Part shown: positions 17,232 to 26,444 of the stretch, piece after piece | How the letters are laid out: every line of letters begins with the position of its first letter | How positions within the stretch are numbered: the stretch's first letter is position 1 | From: an uncultured Flavobacteriaceae bacterium | GTDB taxonomy: Bacteria; Bacteroidota; Bacteroidia; Flavobacteriales; Flavobacteriaceae | Assembly: GCA_947487895.1 (NCBI GenBank) | Contig: CANKYF010000004.1 | Location: forward strand, 333,041 to 397,040 | Direction of reading: 5' to 3' | Length of the DNA: 64,000 nt | Notes under the pieces: model-generated | Told to the model about the DNA's origin: nothing | Database searches by the model: none | Seen by the model: only the letters and a program-made list of their open reading frames with translations | Translations under genes and position numbers: made by a program

Positions 17232-18095
17232 TTAGCCAATTATCAATCTATATTCTGAAGGCGATTTTTTTACATGTCGTTTAAAATACTTTACAAAATA
17301 CGAAGCATCTTCAAAACCTAATTTATAAGCTATTTCATTAATTTTTAAATCTGTAAAAGATAATAAGCGTTTTGCTTCTAAGATGATACGTTCTGAAATA
17401 AGTTCTGAGGGCGTTTTTGAAACCACCGAATGCGTGATAGTATTTAGTGTTTTAGACGAAATATTAAGTTTACTAGCAAAATTAGCAACCGAATAATTCT
17501 CTGAATAATGTGTTTCTAACAAATCTCTAAATTGTAAATATTGAAGTTCATAAGAATCATAAAACTTAATAGACTCTTGGTTCGTTTTACAATGCAATCG
17601 TTCTAGAACTATTAAAAAAGACTTCAGTAAATTTCTAATAACGTGCTTATATCCAAATTCATCCCTATTAGATAATTCCATCTTAATCAGGTTCATATAA
17701 GAATGCGCTAAATCTATGGTTTCCCCTTTTAACACATGAAATGATCTTTGTTGGTTATTAAACACTGTATATTTTAAGAAAATATCAACATCTGAATGCA
17801 TTAAAAAGTTTTCATTAAAATGAATGATAATACCTTTATGTGTAGCATTCTTATCAAAATAATGAATTTGATTCTTAGATATAAAAAAAATGGTGTTCGC
17901 CTTTACTTCATAAGCGTCAAAATCTACAAAATGAACACCGCCTTCGTTAAAAATCCATAGGATTTGGTAGTAACTATGTGTATGTGGTAGTAAAGCATGT
18001 TCACCACTATTTTTTAAGTATTGTTCTAAATCATAGACTTCAAACTGTAATTTCTCGGGGTGTTCTTTATGAAGGTGGTATTGCTCTATTTCCAT
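17232..18095 (-). CDS. AraC-family transcriptional regulator with cupin-type sensor domain
   Basis: The protein has 287 residues. The N-terminal part is a cupin-like domain (LLPHTHSYYQILWIFNEGGVHFVDF), and the C-terminus has the two AraC helix-turn-helix units (VANFASKLNISSKTLNTITH and INEIAYKLGFEDASYFVKYFKRH), followed by KKSPSEYR. It is encoded 38 nt downstream of the FAD oxidoreductase gene on the same strand, in a group with AhpD-like and SDR genes; it may control that group. Ligand unknown. Confidence 0.88.
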   Translation of the reverse strand: MEIEQYHLHKEHPEKLQFEVYDLEQYLKNSGEHALLPHTHSYYQILWIFNEGGVHFVDFDAYEVKANTIFFISKNQIHYFDKNATHKGIIIHFNENFLMHSDVDIFLKYTVFNNQQRSFHVLKGETIDLAHSYMNLIKMELSNRDEFGYKHVIRNLLKSFLIVLERLHCKTNQESIKFYDSYELQYLQFRDLLETHYSENYSVANFASKLNISSKTLNTITHSVVSKTPSELISERIILEAKRLLSFTDLKINEIAYKLGFEDASYFVKYFKRHVKKSPSEYRLIIG

Positions 18096-18133
18096 TAAGT
18101 ACTACCAATATTAGGGTTTTATACAAAGTTAGA

Positions 18134-19180
18134 CTATTTATCTATAATATAGTTGGCAGCTCGTATCCCACTATAAACAGCACCATCTAAATACCCGCCA
18201 TAAACTGGTGATGTTTCTGTTCCTGAAAAAAACAGTTTATTATTCATATAAAAATTATTAAAAACAGGATTACCGTATTGTGGTGACATATATACAGATT
18301 TCAAGTTTTCACAACTAGTAAATACATCTTTAGACCAATCTTTTTCATCATACTTTAAATAATCTCTCACCTTAGCCCCTAAATATGTTTCAAGGTAATT
18401 TAAAATACGCTCCTTTCTATCTTCAAACGAAACATCACGTAACCCTTCATTAATAAACCCCATTAAACTAAACTTTGTTTCTCTGGCATTGGTATGATCA
18501 TATAACTCTGTTACTGACCCTATTTGCCCAATCACTGTTCCTGAGAATCCTTGTGCTCTCCAAAACGGTGTTTTATAACTTATGCCCACTTTTATAGCAT
18601 TGCTCATCCATGTATGCGTATGTGTCATAGCATTGATTAATGTTGGCGGCAATTCTGGAATGTATTTTAATTTAACGGCGAGTTTAGGTGGCAAGGTAAC
18701 TATTAACTTTTCTGCTATATATTCTTCTTTTTCAGTTGATACTAAAACTTTATTATCAACTTCACTTATTTGTTTAACTATAGCATTTAATTGTATTTTT
18801 TTGAAAATTGGAGTAGCTAATTTTTCTATTAAATGCTCAGATCCTCCAGAAATTCTATATGCAGAAGGTTGACTTTGATCACTTTCAAAATAATGAGCTG
18901 GTGCCATTGTATTATATACTAATACATTCTTTCCTTTAGAATATTGATTAAATCTATCAATGTTTAAATGTTGTAGAAGTTGTGATACATTTTCGTGAAC
19001 CGATTGAAACCATGCTGGTCCTAAATCAATATTATTTTTAGTTAATACTCTGCCGCCTATACGATCACGTCCTTCAAGAACTACGAAGTCGGTTTCTCCT
19101 CTCTGAAATAATTGATAGGCTGATGTTAAACCTGAAACACCAGCCCCAATTATTATATATTTTAATTGTTTAATTTTCAT
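18134..19180 (-). CDS. FAD-dependent amine oxidase-like protein
   Basis: The protein has 348 residues. The N-terminal Rossmann motif IIGAGVSGLTSAYQL and the E of VVLEGRDRIGGRV bind FAD. The C-terminal FFSGTETSPVYGGYLDGAVYSGIRAA is the GTET-type FAD motif of monoamine/polyamine oxidases. At 348 residues it is shorter than classic monoamine oxidases (about 450 or more), with a reduced substrate domain. The likely reaction is oxidation of an amine or other small molecule; substrate unknown. It lies 5 nt downstream of the AhpD-like gene, so it is in the same operon as the SDR. Confidence 0.85.
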   Translation of the reverse strand: MKIKQLKYIIIGAGVSGLTSAYQLFQRGETDFVVLEGRDRIGGRVLTKNNIDLGPAWFQSVHENVSQLLQHLNIDRFNQYSKGKNVLVYNTMAPAHYFESDQSQPSAYRISGGSEHLIEKLATPIFKKIQLNAIVKQISEVDNKVLVSTEKEEYIAEKLIVTLPPKLAVKLKYIPELPPTLINAMTHTHTWMSNAIKVGISYKTPFWRAQGFSGTVIGQIGSVTELYDHTNARETKFSLMGFINEGLRDVSFEDRKERILNYLETYLGAKVRDYLKYDEKDWSKDVFTSCENLKSVYMSPQYGNPVFNNFYMNNKLFFSGTETSPVYGGYLDGAVYSGIRAANYIIDK

Positions 19181-19185
19181 TAAAA

Positions 19186-19488
19186 TTAACTCATCAAATG
19201 CGTACCGTGTACAACGGCCGCTCCTGCCCTTAAAGCGGCAGCAACAAAGGTAACTTCTGCAAGTTCTTCTTCAGTTGCACCAGCCTCAACTGCATGTTTC
19301 TTATGAATCTCAAGGCAATATGGGCATTGCGTTGTTAATGCTACAGCCAAAGCTATTAATTCCTTATATTTCTTAGGAATAGCCCCATCTGCTAAAGCTT
19401 CTTTATCTAGAGATTGAAATGCTGTCATTGCTTTTTCAGCATTACTACCCAATTTACCTAATTTTTTTAAATGATTGATATCATACAT
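19186..19488 (-). CDS. AhpD-like/carboxymuconolactone decarboxylase family protein
   Basis: The protein has 100 residues and consists of one CMD domain, with the redox motif CPYCLEIHKKHA (CxxC plus H) as in AhpD alkylhydroperoxidase. It is the middle gene of the SDR-AhpD-FAD oxidoreductase set (all minus strand, gaps of 23 and 5 nt). Likely a small thiol-dependent peroxidase or redox partner of its neighbours. Confidence 0.88.
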   Translation of the reverse strand: MYDINHLKKLGKLGSNAEKAMTAFQSLDKEALADGAIPKKYKELIALAVALTTQCPYCLEIHKKHAVEAGATEEELAEVTFVAAALRAGAAVVHGTHLMS

Positions 19489-19511
19489 AGAATAATGTTT
19501 AATAGTTGTTT

Positions 19512-20261
19512 TTAATTTCTACCAGACATTACACCTCCGTCTGTATCCCAAATTGCGCCTGTTACCCATGATGCTTTATCAGATAGTAAATAACTTATAG
19601 TATCTGCAACATCTTGCGCTTTTCCATTTCTTCCTATTGGATGAAATCCGTGAAAATTTTGTAAAGCATCATGTGCTTCTTCTTTTCCTCCAAAAACACT
19701 TTCATATACAGGTGTTTCTACTACTGCTGGAGACACAGCATTTACTCTAATTTTATCATCTGCAAGTTCCATAGCCAAATGTTGTGTTAAACTATGTAAC
19801 CCTGCTTTTTGCATTGAATACGCAGAAGATGGTGTTGCTTTAACAGCTTGTTTAGCCCACATAGAACCAACATTAACGATAGCGCCTCCTTCAGTTTCTT
19901 TCATTTTTTTTGCAGCTGCTTGTGTTATAAAAAAGAAACCTCTATTTAAATCTAAATATTTGTTATAATCTTCCTTGGAATGATCTAAGAAAGATTTAGG
20001 TCCAAAAACGCCTGAAGCGTTTACCAAATAATCTAAATTATCAAACTGGTTAATCTCACTGTTTAAAGCTTCAACTTCTTTTTCATTAGTAATATCAACT
20101 TTATGAATTTGTAAGTTATCACTAGCTTCATTTTTGAAATTAGATAATTTATCCTGATTAGTACCAACAACATGTACTTCTACACCTTCTGCTAGTAAAT
20201 TTTGAGCTGTGGCTTTGCCTATACCACTGCTTCCTCCTATTATTAATGCTCTTTTTTTCAT
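19512..20261 (-). CDS. Short-chain dehydrogenase/reductase (SDR)
   Basis: The protein has 249 residues, the usual length for classical SDRs. The nucleotide motif [11 protein letters not shown] is near the N-terminus, followed by NASG and the catalytic S with YSMQK (YxxxK), and the C-terminal [13 protein letters not shown]. The basic/neutral residues after the glycine motif (VVGTNQDK) suggest NADP or NAD cannot be told apart. It is first in an operon with AhpD-like and FAD oxidoreductase genes, and is divergent from the TetR-exporter operon. Confidence 0.9.
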   Translation of the reverse strand: MKKRALIIGGSSGIGKATAQNLLAEGVEVHVVGTNQDKLSNFKNEASDNLQIHKVDITNEKEVEALNSEINQFDNLDYLVNASGVFGPKSFLDHSKEDYNKYLDLNRGFFFITQAAAKKMKETEGGAIVNVGSMWAKQAVKATPSSAYSMQKAGLHSLTQHLAMELADDKIRVNAVSPAVVETPVYESVFGGKEEAHDALQNFHGFHPIGRNGKAQDVADTISYLLSDKASWVTGAIWDTDGGVMSGRN

Positions 20262-20450
20262 TTTATATAAATTTTAAGTATACAGCAAAAATAAAACCAC
20301 ACGTAAACACAAATACTGTAAATAAAAGATAAAGAATGGTAATTTTAGGAAACACCTTTTAAATCAGGCTTATATTTCCCTGTAAAAATGATAACTCATA
20401 ATAAAATCTTATAGGTATCATTAGTAATATTGATAGCTTTATTTACAATT

Positions 20451-20469
20451 TTAATAGTATTACTATTAA
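20451..20469. promoter_or_regulatory. 19-bp perfect inverted repeat, candidate TetR operator
   Basis: TTAATAGTA-T-TACTATTAA is a perfect dyad with 9-bp arms, 23 nt upstream of the TetR-family gene that opens the export operon. TetR proteins typically bind such dyads at their own promoters. The neighbouring TATCA...TGATA at about 20416-20435 may be a weaker second dyad. Confidence 0.65.
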
Positions 20470-20492
20470 TTTAGCACTCAAATGTATTAAAT

Positions 20493-21170
20493 ATGGACAA
20501 ATTACTTTCAAACTTAAAAATTGTAGTCCCCGATAAAATCTTTGTAAAAGATCCTGAATCTTCAGATTTAGGTAAACGAATTGTTGAACACAGTATCATT
20601 TTAATTGATGATATTGGTTTTGAAGCGTTCACATTTAAAAAGCTTGGTACTCTAATTGGTTCTAACGAAAGTTCTATTTATAGATATTTTGAAAGTAAAC
20701 ATAAACTGCTAGTCTATCTTTCTTCTTGGTACTGGGCATGGATTGAGTATCAATTAGTGTTTGAAACGCATAGTTTAAATGCAACGGACAAACTAAAAAA
20801 GGCCATTGAAATAGTTGCTAGAAATATTAAAGAAGATTCTAAATTTTCGCATATAAACGAAGTTGTTCTAAATAGAATTATAGTTAACGAAAACTCAAAA
20901 TCTTTCTTAACAAAAGAAGTCGATCAAGAAAACAAAGATGGATATTTTGTGATATACAAACGCATTGTACATAGGCTTAGAGATATGATAAAAGATTTAA
21001 GTCCAAGTTACCAATACCCTTCTAGTTTAGCGAGTACAATTATAGAAGGAAGCCTACATCAACATTTCCTAAAAGATCATTTTAAATCAATAACAGATTG
21101 CAAAATAGGTGTAACACCAGTAGATTTTTATAAAAACTTAGTTTTTAATGCCCTAAACATAGCTCAATGA
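20493..21170 (+). CDS. TetR/AcrR-family regulator of the downstream export operon
   Basis: The protein has 225 residues. The N-terminal helix-turn-helix is recognisable (FEAFTFKKLGTLIGSNESSIYRYFESKHKLL: TetR recognition helix with SSIYRYFxSK), and the rest is a helical ligand domain. Its TGA overlaps the ATG of the ABC gene (ATGA), so it is the first gene of the operon and probably represses it. A perfect dyad at 20451-20469 is a candidate operator. Inducer unknown. Confidence 0.88.
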   Translation: MDKLLSNLKIVVPDKIFVKDPESSDLGKRIVEHSIILIDDIGFEAFTFKKLGTLIGSNESSIYRYFESKHKLLVYLSSWYWAWIEYQLVFETHSLNATDKLKKAIEIVARNIKEDSKFSHINEVVLNRIIVNENSKSFLTKEVDQENKDGYFVIYKRIVHRLRDMIKDLSPSYQYPSSLASTIIEGSLHQHFLKDHFKSITDCKIGVTPVDFYKNLVFNALNIAQ

Positions 21171-22828
21171 AAAACACTCCTATGAGTCCAGTAAAACGTT
21201 TATTAGGTTTATTTCAATTAGAAAAAAGAGATATATTACAAATATTCTATTATGCTATTTTTGATGGAGTTGTAGCCTTATCGCTTCCTCTTGGAATTCA
21301 AGCTATTATAAACTTAATCCAAGGTGCTCAAATATCAACATCTTGGATAATTTTAGTCATTCTTGTTACGCTTGGGGTAGCCTTCTCTGGAAGTTTACAA
21401 CTCATGCAATTAAGAATTATTGAAACCATTCAACAGCGTATTTTTACGCGATCTTCTTTTGAATTGGCCTACAGGTTTCCAAAAATAAAGATGGCTGAAC
21501 TACGTAATTACTACCCACCAGAATTAGCCAATCGTTTTTTTGACACCTTAACTATTCAAAAAAGTTTATCAAAAATATTAATTGATGTACCAAAAGCAGT
21601 ATTGCAGATTTTATTTGCTTTAATTCTACTGTCTTTTTACCATCCGTTTTTTATAATTTTTGGATTACTACTTCTGGTTCTAATTTTTGTGGTATTCAAG
21701 TTTACTGCTCAAAAAGGCCTAGATACTAGTCTAAAGGAATCAAAGAGTAAATATAGAGTAGCACATTGGATTCAAGAAATAGCACGTTCAGTCATAAGTT
21801 TCAAATTATCTGGTAGTACAAGTTTGGGCATAAACAAAAATGATCACCTTGTTAATGAATACTTAACCGCACGAGAGAGTCACTTTAAAGTACTTTGGCT
21901 GCAATTCATACAGATGATTAGTTTTAAAGTTATTGTTACTGCAAGTTTACTGCTTATTGGTGGTGCCTTGGTACTAAATCAGGAAATGAACATAGGGCAA
22001 TTTGTAGCAGCAGAAATTATTATCATCTTAGTTATTGCCTCTGTTGAAAAACTTATTGTTGGTTTAGAATCGTTTTATGATACTTTAACGTCTTTAGAAA
22101 AAATAGGCCAAATTGTAGATAAAGAATTAGAAAGACAAGATGGTGAAACTCCTCAATTTAGTAAGCGTTTAAATATAGAATTAGAAAATACTTCATACGA
22201 AGTATCCAATAGAGATAAACATATATTACGAAGCATCTCTTTAACTATTAATTCAAAAAGTAGAATCCTTATTAAAGGAGAAAGTGGTTCTGGTAAATCT
22301 ACGCTTTTACGTCTTATAGCTGGTGTGATTCAACCTACTTCTGGTAATGTGTATGTAAACGATATGTCTATTGAAAGTTTACATATAAACTTTTACCGTT
22401 CGCAACTAGGTCTATCTCTTTCAGACGAAACACCTTTTGAAGGTACCATAAGAGAAAATCTAACATTTGGGAATGCAACTATTACAGATGAACAGATTTA
22501 CGATGTACTAAAAATTGTTGGTCTTATAACTTTCATAAAAGAACAACAAAACGGACTAAACACCATACTCTACCCAGATGGTAAGCAAATGTCTTTTACA
22601 CTCTCAAAAAAGATTGTATTAGCTAGAGCCATATTAAAGAATCCCAAAGTATTAATTCTTGAAGATGCTTTAGACAGGTTTAATGAAGAAGAAACCAATG
22701 CTATTATAGACTACTTATCACATAAAGATAGAGAATGGGCTCTTATTGTAGTAAGTAGTAGCAATGCCTGGATAAATAAATGCAGTGAACTCATCACTTT
22801 AGTTAATGGTAAAATTAAAAAAAGTTAG
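21167..22828 (+). CDS. ABC transporter-like protein (membrane + degenerate ATPase domain), type I export operon
   Basis: The protein has 553 residues: about five membrane helices in the first 300, then an ABC domain. Walker A GESGSGKST (371-379) is intact. The others are not: the signature is LSKK (479-482) in place of LSGGQ, Walker B ends E499-D500 in place of DE, the Q-loop region reads LSLSDETPF with no Q, and the H-loop reads VSSSN (529-533) with no H. ATP binding is possible but normal hydrolysis is doubtful. No peptidase C39 domain is present. It is followed by HlyD- and TolC-like genes, so it fills the place of the inner-membrane ABC protein of a type I export system. Confidence 0.85.
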   Translation: MKNTPMSPVKRLLGLFQLEKRDILQIFYYAIFDGVVALSLPLGIQAIINLIQGAQISTSWIILVILVTLGVAFSGSLQLMQLRIIETIQQRIFTRSSFELAYRFPKIKMAELRNYYPPELANRFFDTLTIQKSLSKILIDVPKAVLQILFALILLSFYHPFFIIFGLLLLVLIFVVFKFTAQKGLDTSLKESKSKYRVAHWIQEIARSVISFKLSGSTSLGINKNDHLVNEYLTARESHFKVLWLQFIQMISFKVIVTASLLLIGGALVLNQEMNIGQFVAAEIIIILVIASVEKLIVGLESFYDTLTSLEKIGQIVDKELERQDGETPQFSKRLNIELENTSYEVSNRDKHILRSISLTINSKSRILIKGESGSGKSTLLRLIAGVIQPTSGNVYVNDMSIESLHINFYRSQLGLSLSDETPFEGTIRENLTFGNATITDEQIYDVLKIVGLITFIKEQQNGLNTILYPDGKQMSFTLSKKIVLARAILKNPKVLILEDALDRFNEEETNAIIDYLSHKDREWALIVVSSSNAWINKCSELITLVNGKIKKS

Positions 22829-22830
22829 TC

Positions 22831-24189
22831 ATGCTAAATATATCTCATAACCAAATAAATAAAAAAGTAGACTTAAATAAGTTTAAGTCTGGTAAAAAGA
22901 TTATGAATAGGGAATATTATAAGTATTTTAATAGATTCCTATTAACTGCTGCTATCATTCTTTTAATAGTTCTATTTTTACCATGGACACAAAATATTAC
23001 AGGACAGGGTATTGTAACTACATTAAAGCCAAATCAAAGACCACAAGCCATACAATCACAAATACCAGGGCGTATAGAAGAATGGTTTGTACAAGAAGGA
23101 GTGTTTGTAAATAAAGGAGATACAATTCTTAGAATTTCTGAAGTAAAGAGCGACTATTTTGATGACAAATTAGTTGAAAGAACTAATGACCAAATTGTAG
23201 CTAAATCTCAATCTGTAGTAGCTTACAACAGTAAAGTTGAAGCACTAAACAGACAAATATCTGCACTATTAAATGAGCAAAGCCTAAAGTTAGAACAAAC
23301 AAGAAATAAATTATTACAAGCCAACTTAAAGGTTAAAAGTGATAGCATTGATTTAGAAGCTTCAAAAACAAATCTAAAAATAGCAGAAACACAGTTTAAC
23401 CGAATTAAAACATTACAAACCGAAGGCTTAAAAGCAGTAAAAGATGTTGAAGAAAAACGTTTGAAATTGCAAGAAACTCAAGCCAAACTTGTTTCACAAG
23501 AAAATAAATACCTGGCAAGTAAAAACAATGTTATAAATGCTGAAATTGAACTATCTAGAATTAAAGCGTCTTATGGTGATAAAATATCTAAAGCGCAAAG
23601 TGATATGTTTACAGCACAATCAAGTCAGTACGACACAGAAGCTCAGGTTACCAAACTAGAAAACGCCTATTCTAATTACAAAAGGCGTAATAGTCTTTTA
23701 TTTGTTACAGCACCTCAGAGTGGTTATATAAACAGAGCGCTTACTGGTGGTATTGGTATCACATTTAAAGAAGGCCAAGAATTAGTAAGTATTATGCCTT
23801 CACAAATTGATTTGGCTGTTGAAACCTTTGTAAGACCAATAGATTTACCACTTATACATAAAGGCGAAAAAGTACGTATTCAATTTGATGGTTGGCCAGC
23901 TATTATTTTTAGCGGTTGGCCTAACGTATCATATGGTACTTACGGTGCTAAAGTGGTTGCTATTGAAAGGTATATTAGCTCTAATGGAAAATATAGAGTT
24001 TTATTAGCACCAGATTCTGAAGATCACACCTGGCCAGATGCTATAAGAGTTGGTTCTGGCGCTAAAACAATTGCTCTATTAGAAGACGTACCAATTTGGT
24101 TTGAATTATGGAGACAAATAAACAGTTTCCCTCCTAATTATTATGAGCCACAAACAAATAAAACCGCCTCAAAAAAAGATAAAAAATGA
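22831..24189 (+). CDS. HlyD-family periplasmic adaptor
   Basis: The protein has 452 residues: one N-terminal membrane helix (FLLTAAIILLIVLFLPW), a lipoyl-type half-motif (GRIEEWFVQEGVFVNKGDTIL), a long coiled-coil hairpin (about residues 110-290, rich in E, K, Q and L) and the second half-motif with the beta domain (APQSGYINRALTGGIGITFKEGQ). It links the inner-membrane ABC protein to the outer-membrane TolC-like channel. It lies 2 nt after the ABC gene and overlaps the TolC-like gene by 4 nt (ATGA). Confidence 0.9.
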   Translation: MLNISHNQINKKVDLNKFKSGKKIMNREYYKYFNRFLLTAAIILLIVLFLPWTQNITGQGIVTTLKPNQRPQAIQSQIPGRIEEWFVQEGVFVNKGDTILRISEVKSDYFDDKLVERTNDQIVAKSQSVVAYNSKVEALNRQISALLNEQSLKLEQTRNKLLQANLKVKSDSIDLEASKTNLKIAETQFNRIKTLQTEGLKAVKDVEEKRLKLQETQAKLVSQENKYLASKNNVINAEIELSRIKASYGDKISKAQSDMFTAQSSQYDTEAQVTKLENAYSNYKRRNSLLFVTAPQSGYINRALTGGIGITFKEGQELVSIMPSQIDLAVETFVRPIDLPLIHKGEKVRIQFDGWPAIIFSGWPNVSYGTYGAKVVAIERYISSNGKYRVLLAPDSEDHTWPDAIRVGSGAKTIALLEDVPIWFELWRQINSFPPNYYEPQTNKTASKKDKK

Positions 24190-25580
24190 GATTATCACTT
24201 GTAATTCTATTGTGCTTTATAAGTAACATTACTGCTCAAAATGATCCTTCAGTATTATCTCTTGAAGAATATTTAGGCTACGTTAAATCTTTTCACCCTA
24301 TTGTTAAGCAAGCTAATTTAATTGTAAACGAAAGCGAAGCTAAACTCATGAAAGCTCGCGGGGCTTTTGATCCTAAATTAGAAGTAGACTATGATAGAAA
24401 AAAGTTTAAGGGGATTGAATACTATGACAGATTAAATGCTACGTTTAAAATTCCTGTTTGGTTTGGAATAGAATTTAAAGGAAATTTTGAAGAAAACACA
24501 GGGGATTTTTTAAATCGTCAGGCCAACGTCCCAATTGATGGTTTGTATAGTGCTGGTGTATCTATACCATTAGCTAGAGGCCTACTCACTAATAAACGTA
24601 TGTCTACGCTTAGACAGTCTAGATTATACGTAAAACAAGCCAAAGCCGATAGACAACTACTAGCAAATACTATTCTTTTTGAAGCCACCAAAACCTATTT
24701 TAACTGGTTGAAACATTACAACGAAAAAAATGTATATGAAAGCTTTTTAGAAAATGCTGAAATGCGCTTTAATGGTATAAAAAAGAGTTATGAAGCTGGA
24801 GATAAACCGGCTATTGATACTCTAGAAGCCAGAATTACTTTAAACAACAGAAAATTAAACTTGGAAAAATCTAGAATAAAGTATATAAAATCTACATTAG
24901 AGTTATCAAATTATCTTTGGTTAGATAATGACACGCCTGTTGAAGTTAAAGACACTATATCTCCAGATGAGAATACTTTTAACCTTATCGATACGGTATT
25001 AAAAACATCAAATTTAGATGTTGAAAATTTCGATATTGAAACACATCCTAAGCTACAATCTTTAAATTATAAAATTGAAAGTTTAAATATTGAAAAACGC
25101 CTTAAACGCAACAATTTATTGCCGCAAATAGATTTACAATACAATTTCTTATCGCAAACACCTGAAATAGCCCGTTCCTTTAGTTCTTCGGCATATAAAA
25201 GTGGATTAAACATTAATTTCCCATTGTTTCTAAGAAAAGAACGAGGTGATTTAAAATTAGCACAGATAAAACTGCAAGACACTAAATTCGATTTACAAAA
25301 CACTAAGTTGAGTTTAAGAAATAAGATTAGTGCCATTAATCAAGAATTAGACTCCTATGGTATACAAAACGATTTCACATTGACTATTGTATCAGATTAC
25401 TCTAAACTCTTATCGGCAGAAGAACGTAAGTTTTTTTTAGGCGAAAGTTCTTTGTTTTTGGTTAATTCAAGAGAATCTAAACTAATAGATTCAAAATTAA
25501 AAGCCATAGAAATTGAATATGATTTCTTAAAAACTAAAGCTAACCTTTTTAATGTCCTTGCCTTGTCTAATATTAATTAA
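24186..25580 (+). CDS. TolC-family outer-membrane efflux protein
   Basis: The protein has 464 residues with a signal peptide (MRLSLVILLCFISNITAQ). The mature protein has two OEP-type halves with long helices (from LFEATKTYFNWLKHYNE and from LKLAQIKLQDTKFDLQNTK) and the strand-forming LARGLLTNKRMS. TolC-like proteins form the trimeric outer-membrane duct. It completes the TetR-ABC-HlyD-TolC operon; start ATG overlaps the HlyD stop. Confidence 0.9.
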   Translation: MRLSLVILLCFISNITAQNDPSVLSLEEYLGYVKSFHPIVKQANLIVNESEAKLMKARGAFDPKLEVDYDRKKFKGIEYYDRLNATFKIPVWFGIEFKGNFEENTGDFLNRQANVPIDGLYSAGVSIPLARGLLTNKRMSTLRQSRLYVKQAKADRQLLANTILFEATKTYFNWLKHYNEKNVYESFLENAEMRFNGIKKSYEAGDKPAIDTLEARITLNNRKLNLEKSRIKYIKSTLELSNYLWLDNDTPVEVKDTISPDENTFNLIDTVLKTSNLDVENFDIETHPKLQSLNYKIESLNIEKRLKRNNLLPQIDLQYNFLSQTPEIARSFSSSAYKSGLNINFPLFLRKERGDLKLAQIKLQDTKFDLQNTKLSLRNKISAINQELDSYGIQNDFTLTIVSDYSKLLSAEERKFFLGESSLFLVNSRESKLIDSKLKAIEIEYDFLKTKANLFNVLALSNIN

Positions 25581-25597
25581 ATAAACTTTATTGATGT

Positions 25598-26428
25598 CTA
25601 GATTCGTAACGTCATTACAGGTAGTATAGAATGATTTGCAATATCTTCCCCTATGCTACCTTGAAAGAAATGCGCCAATCCTTTTCTACCATGTGTAGGC
25701 ATTACAATTAGGTCTGCACCTAATTTATTAGCACCATTTATAATACCATCTTCAACCGTATAATCAGATACATAGTAAACATCTTTCAGTTTATCTAAAT
25801 TCCTTTCTGCCTTAGTAAAGAAATTAACCACTTGTTTTTCTATTTCTACAGAGCTTTTAAATCCATCATTGGGGCAATTTACATGTACCAGATACAATTT
25901 AGTATCTATCTCATTAAACATTTTTGTTACCTTCAAATAAGACTCAATACATTCTTCAGAAAAACTACACCCCATTGCAATAATATCAAAATTAACATCT
26001 GCTATATCATTCTTAATTACTAATACAGGTATTTTGGCATTTCTTACCACTTTCTCTGTATTTGAACCAACAAAAAATTCTTTAGCGCCACTTACACCGT
26101 GAGAACCCATAACTATAATATCAGCATCATATTTTTTTGCCTCTTCATTTACTTCGCTAAATACTTTTAAGTGTTTAACAATAGGAGTTACTTTTATATC
26201 TTTTAAAAAGTCTTTTTGTAAAAAATCATTAAACTTTTGTTTTGCTAATTTTACAAAAAAAAAAGTTTTTTGAGGATCTTCTCCTCCACTTGTTAATAAT
26301 ATTTCTGGCATTTCTAACATGTGTAATGCTAATACTTCTCCGTTGTATTTTTTTGCCAATTTAGCAGCTGCTTTTAAAGCATATTCTGAAAATTCTGAAA
26401 AATCTACTGGTACAATTATCTTCTTCAT
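25598..26428 (-). CDS. Universal stress protein (two UspA domains)
   Basis: The protein has 276 residues in two tandem Usp domains. The first starts KKIIVPVDFSEFSEYALKAA and has the nucleotide-binding loop IVMGSHGVSGAKEFFVGSNTE; the second ends with IVMPTHGRKGLAHFFQGSIGE, the GxxG-type ATP loop. It lies 16 nt downstream of hemN on the same strand and so likely shares the Fnr-like promoter at 27827-27870. A role in low-oxygen physiology fits that context. Confidence 0.92.
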   Translation of the reverse strand: MKKIIVPVDFSEFSEYALKAAAKLAKKYNGEVLALHMLEMPEILLTSGGEDPQKTFFFVKLAKQKFNDFLQKDFLKDIKVTPIVKHLKVFSEVNEEAKKYDADIIVMGSHGVSGAKEFFVGSNTEKVVRNAKIPVLVIKNDIADVNFDIIAMGCSFSEECIESYLKVTKMFNEIDTKLYLVHVNCPNDGFKSSVEIEKQVVNFFTKAERNLDKLKDVYYVSDYTVEDGIINGANKLGADLIVMPTHGRKGLAHFFQGSIGEDIANHSILPVMTLRI

Positions 26429-26444
26429 GTCTTTTATTTTTAGG

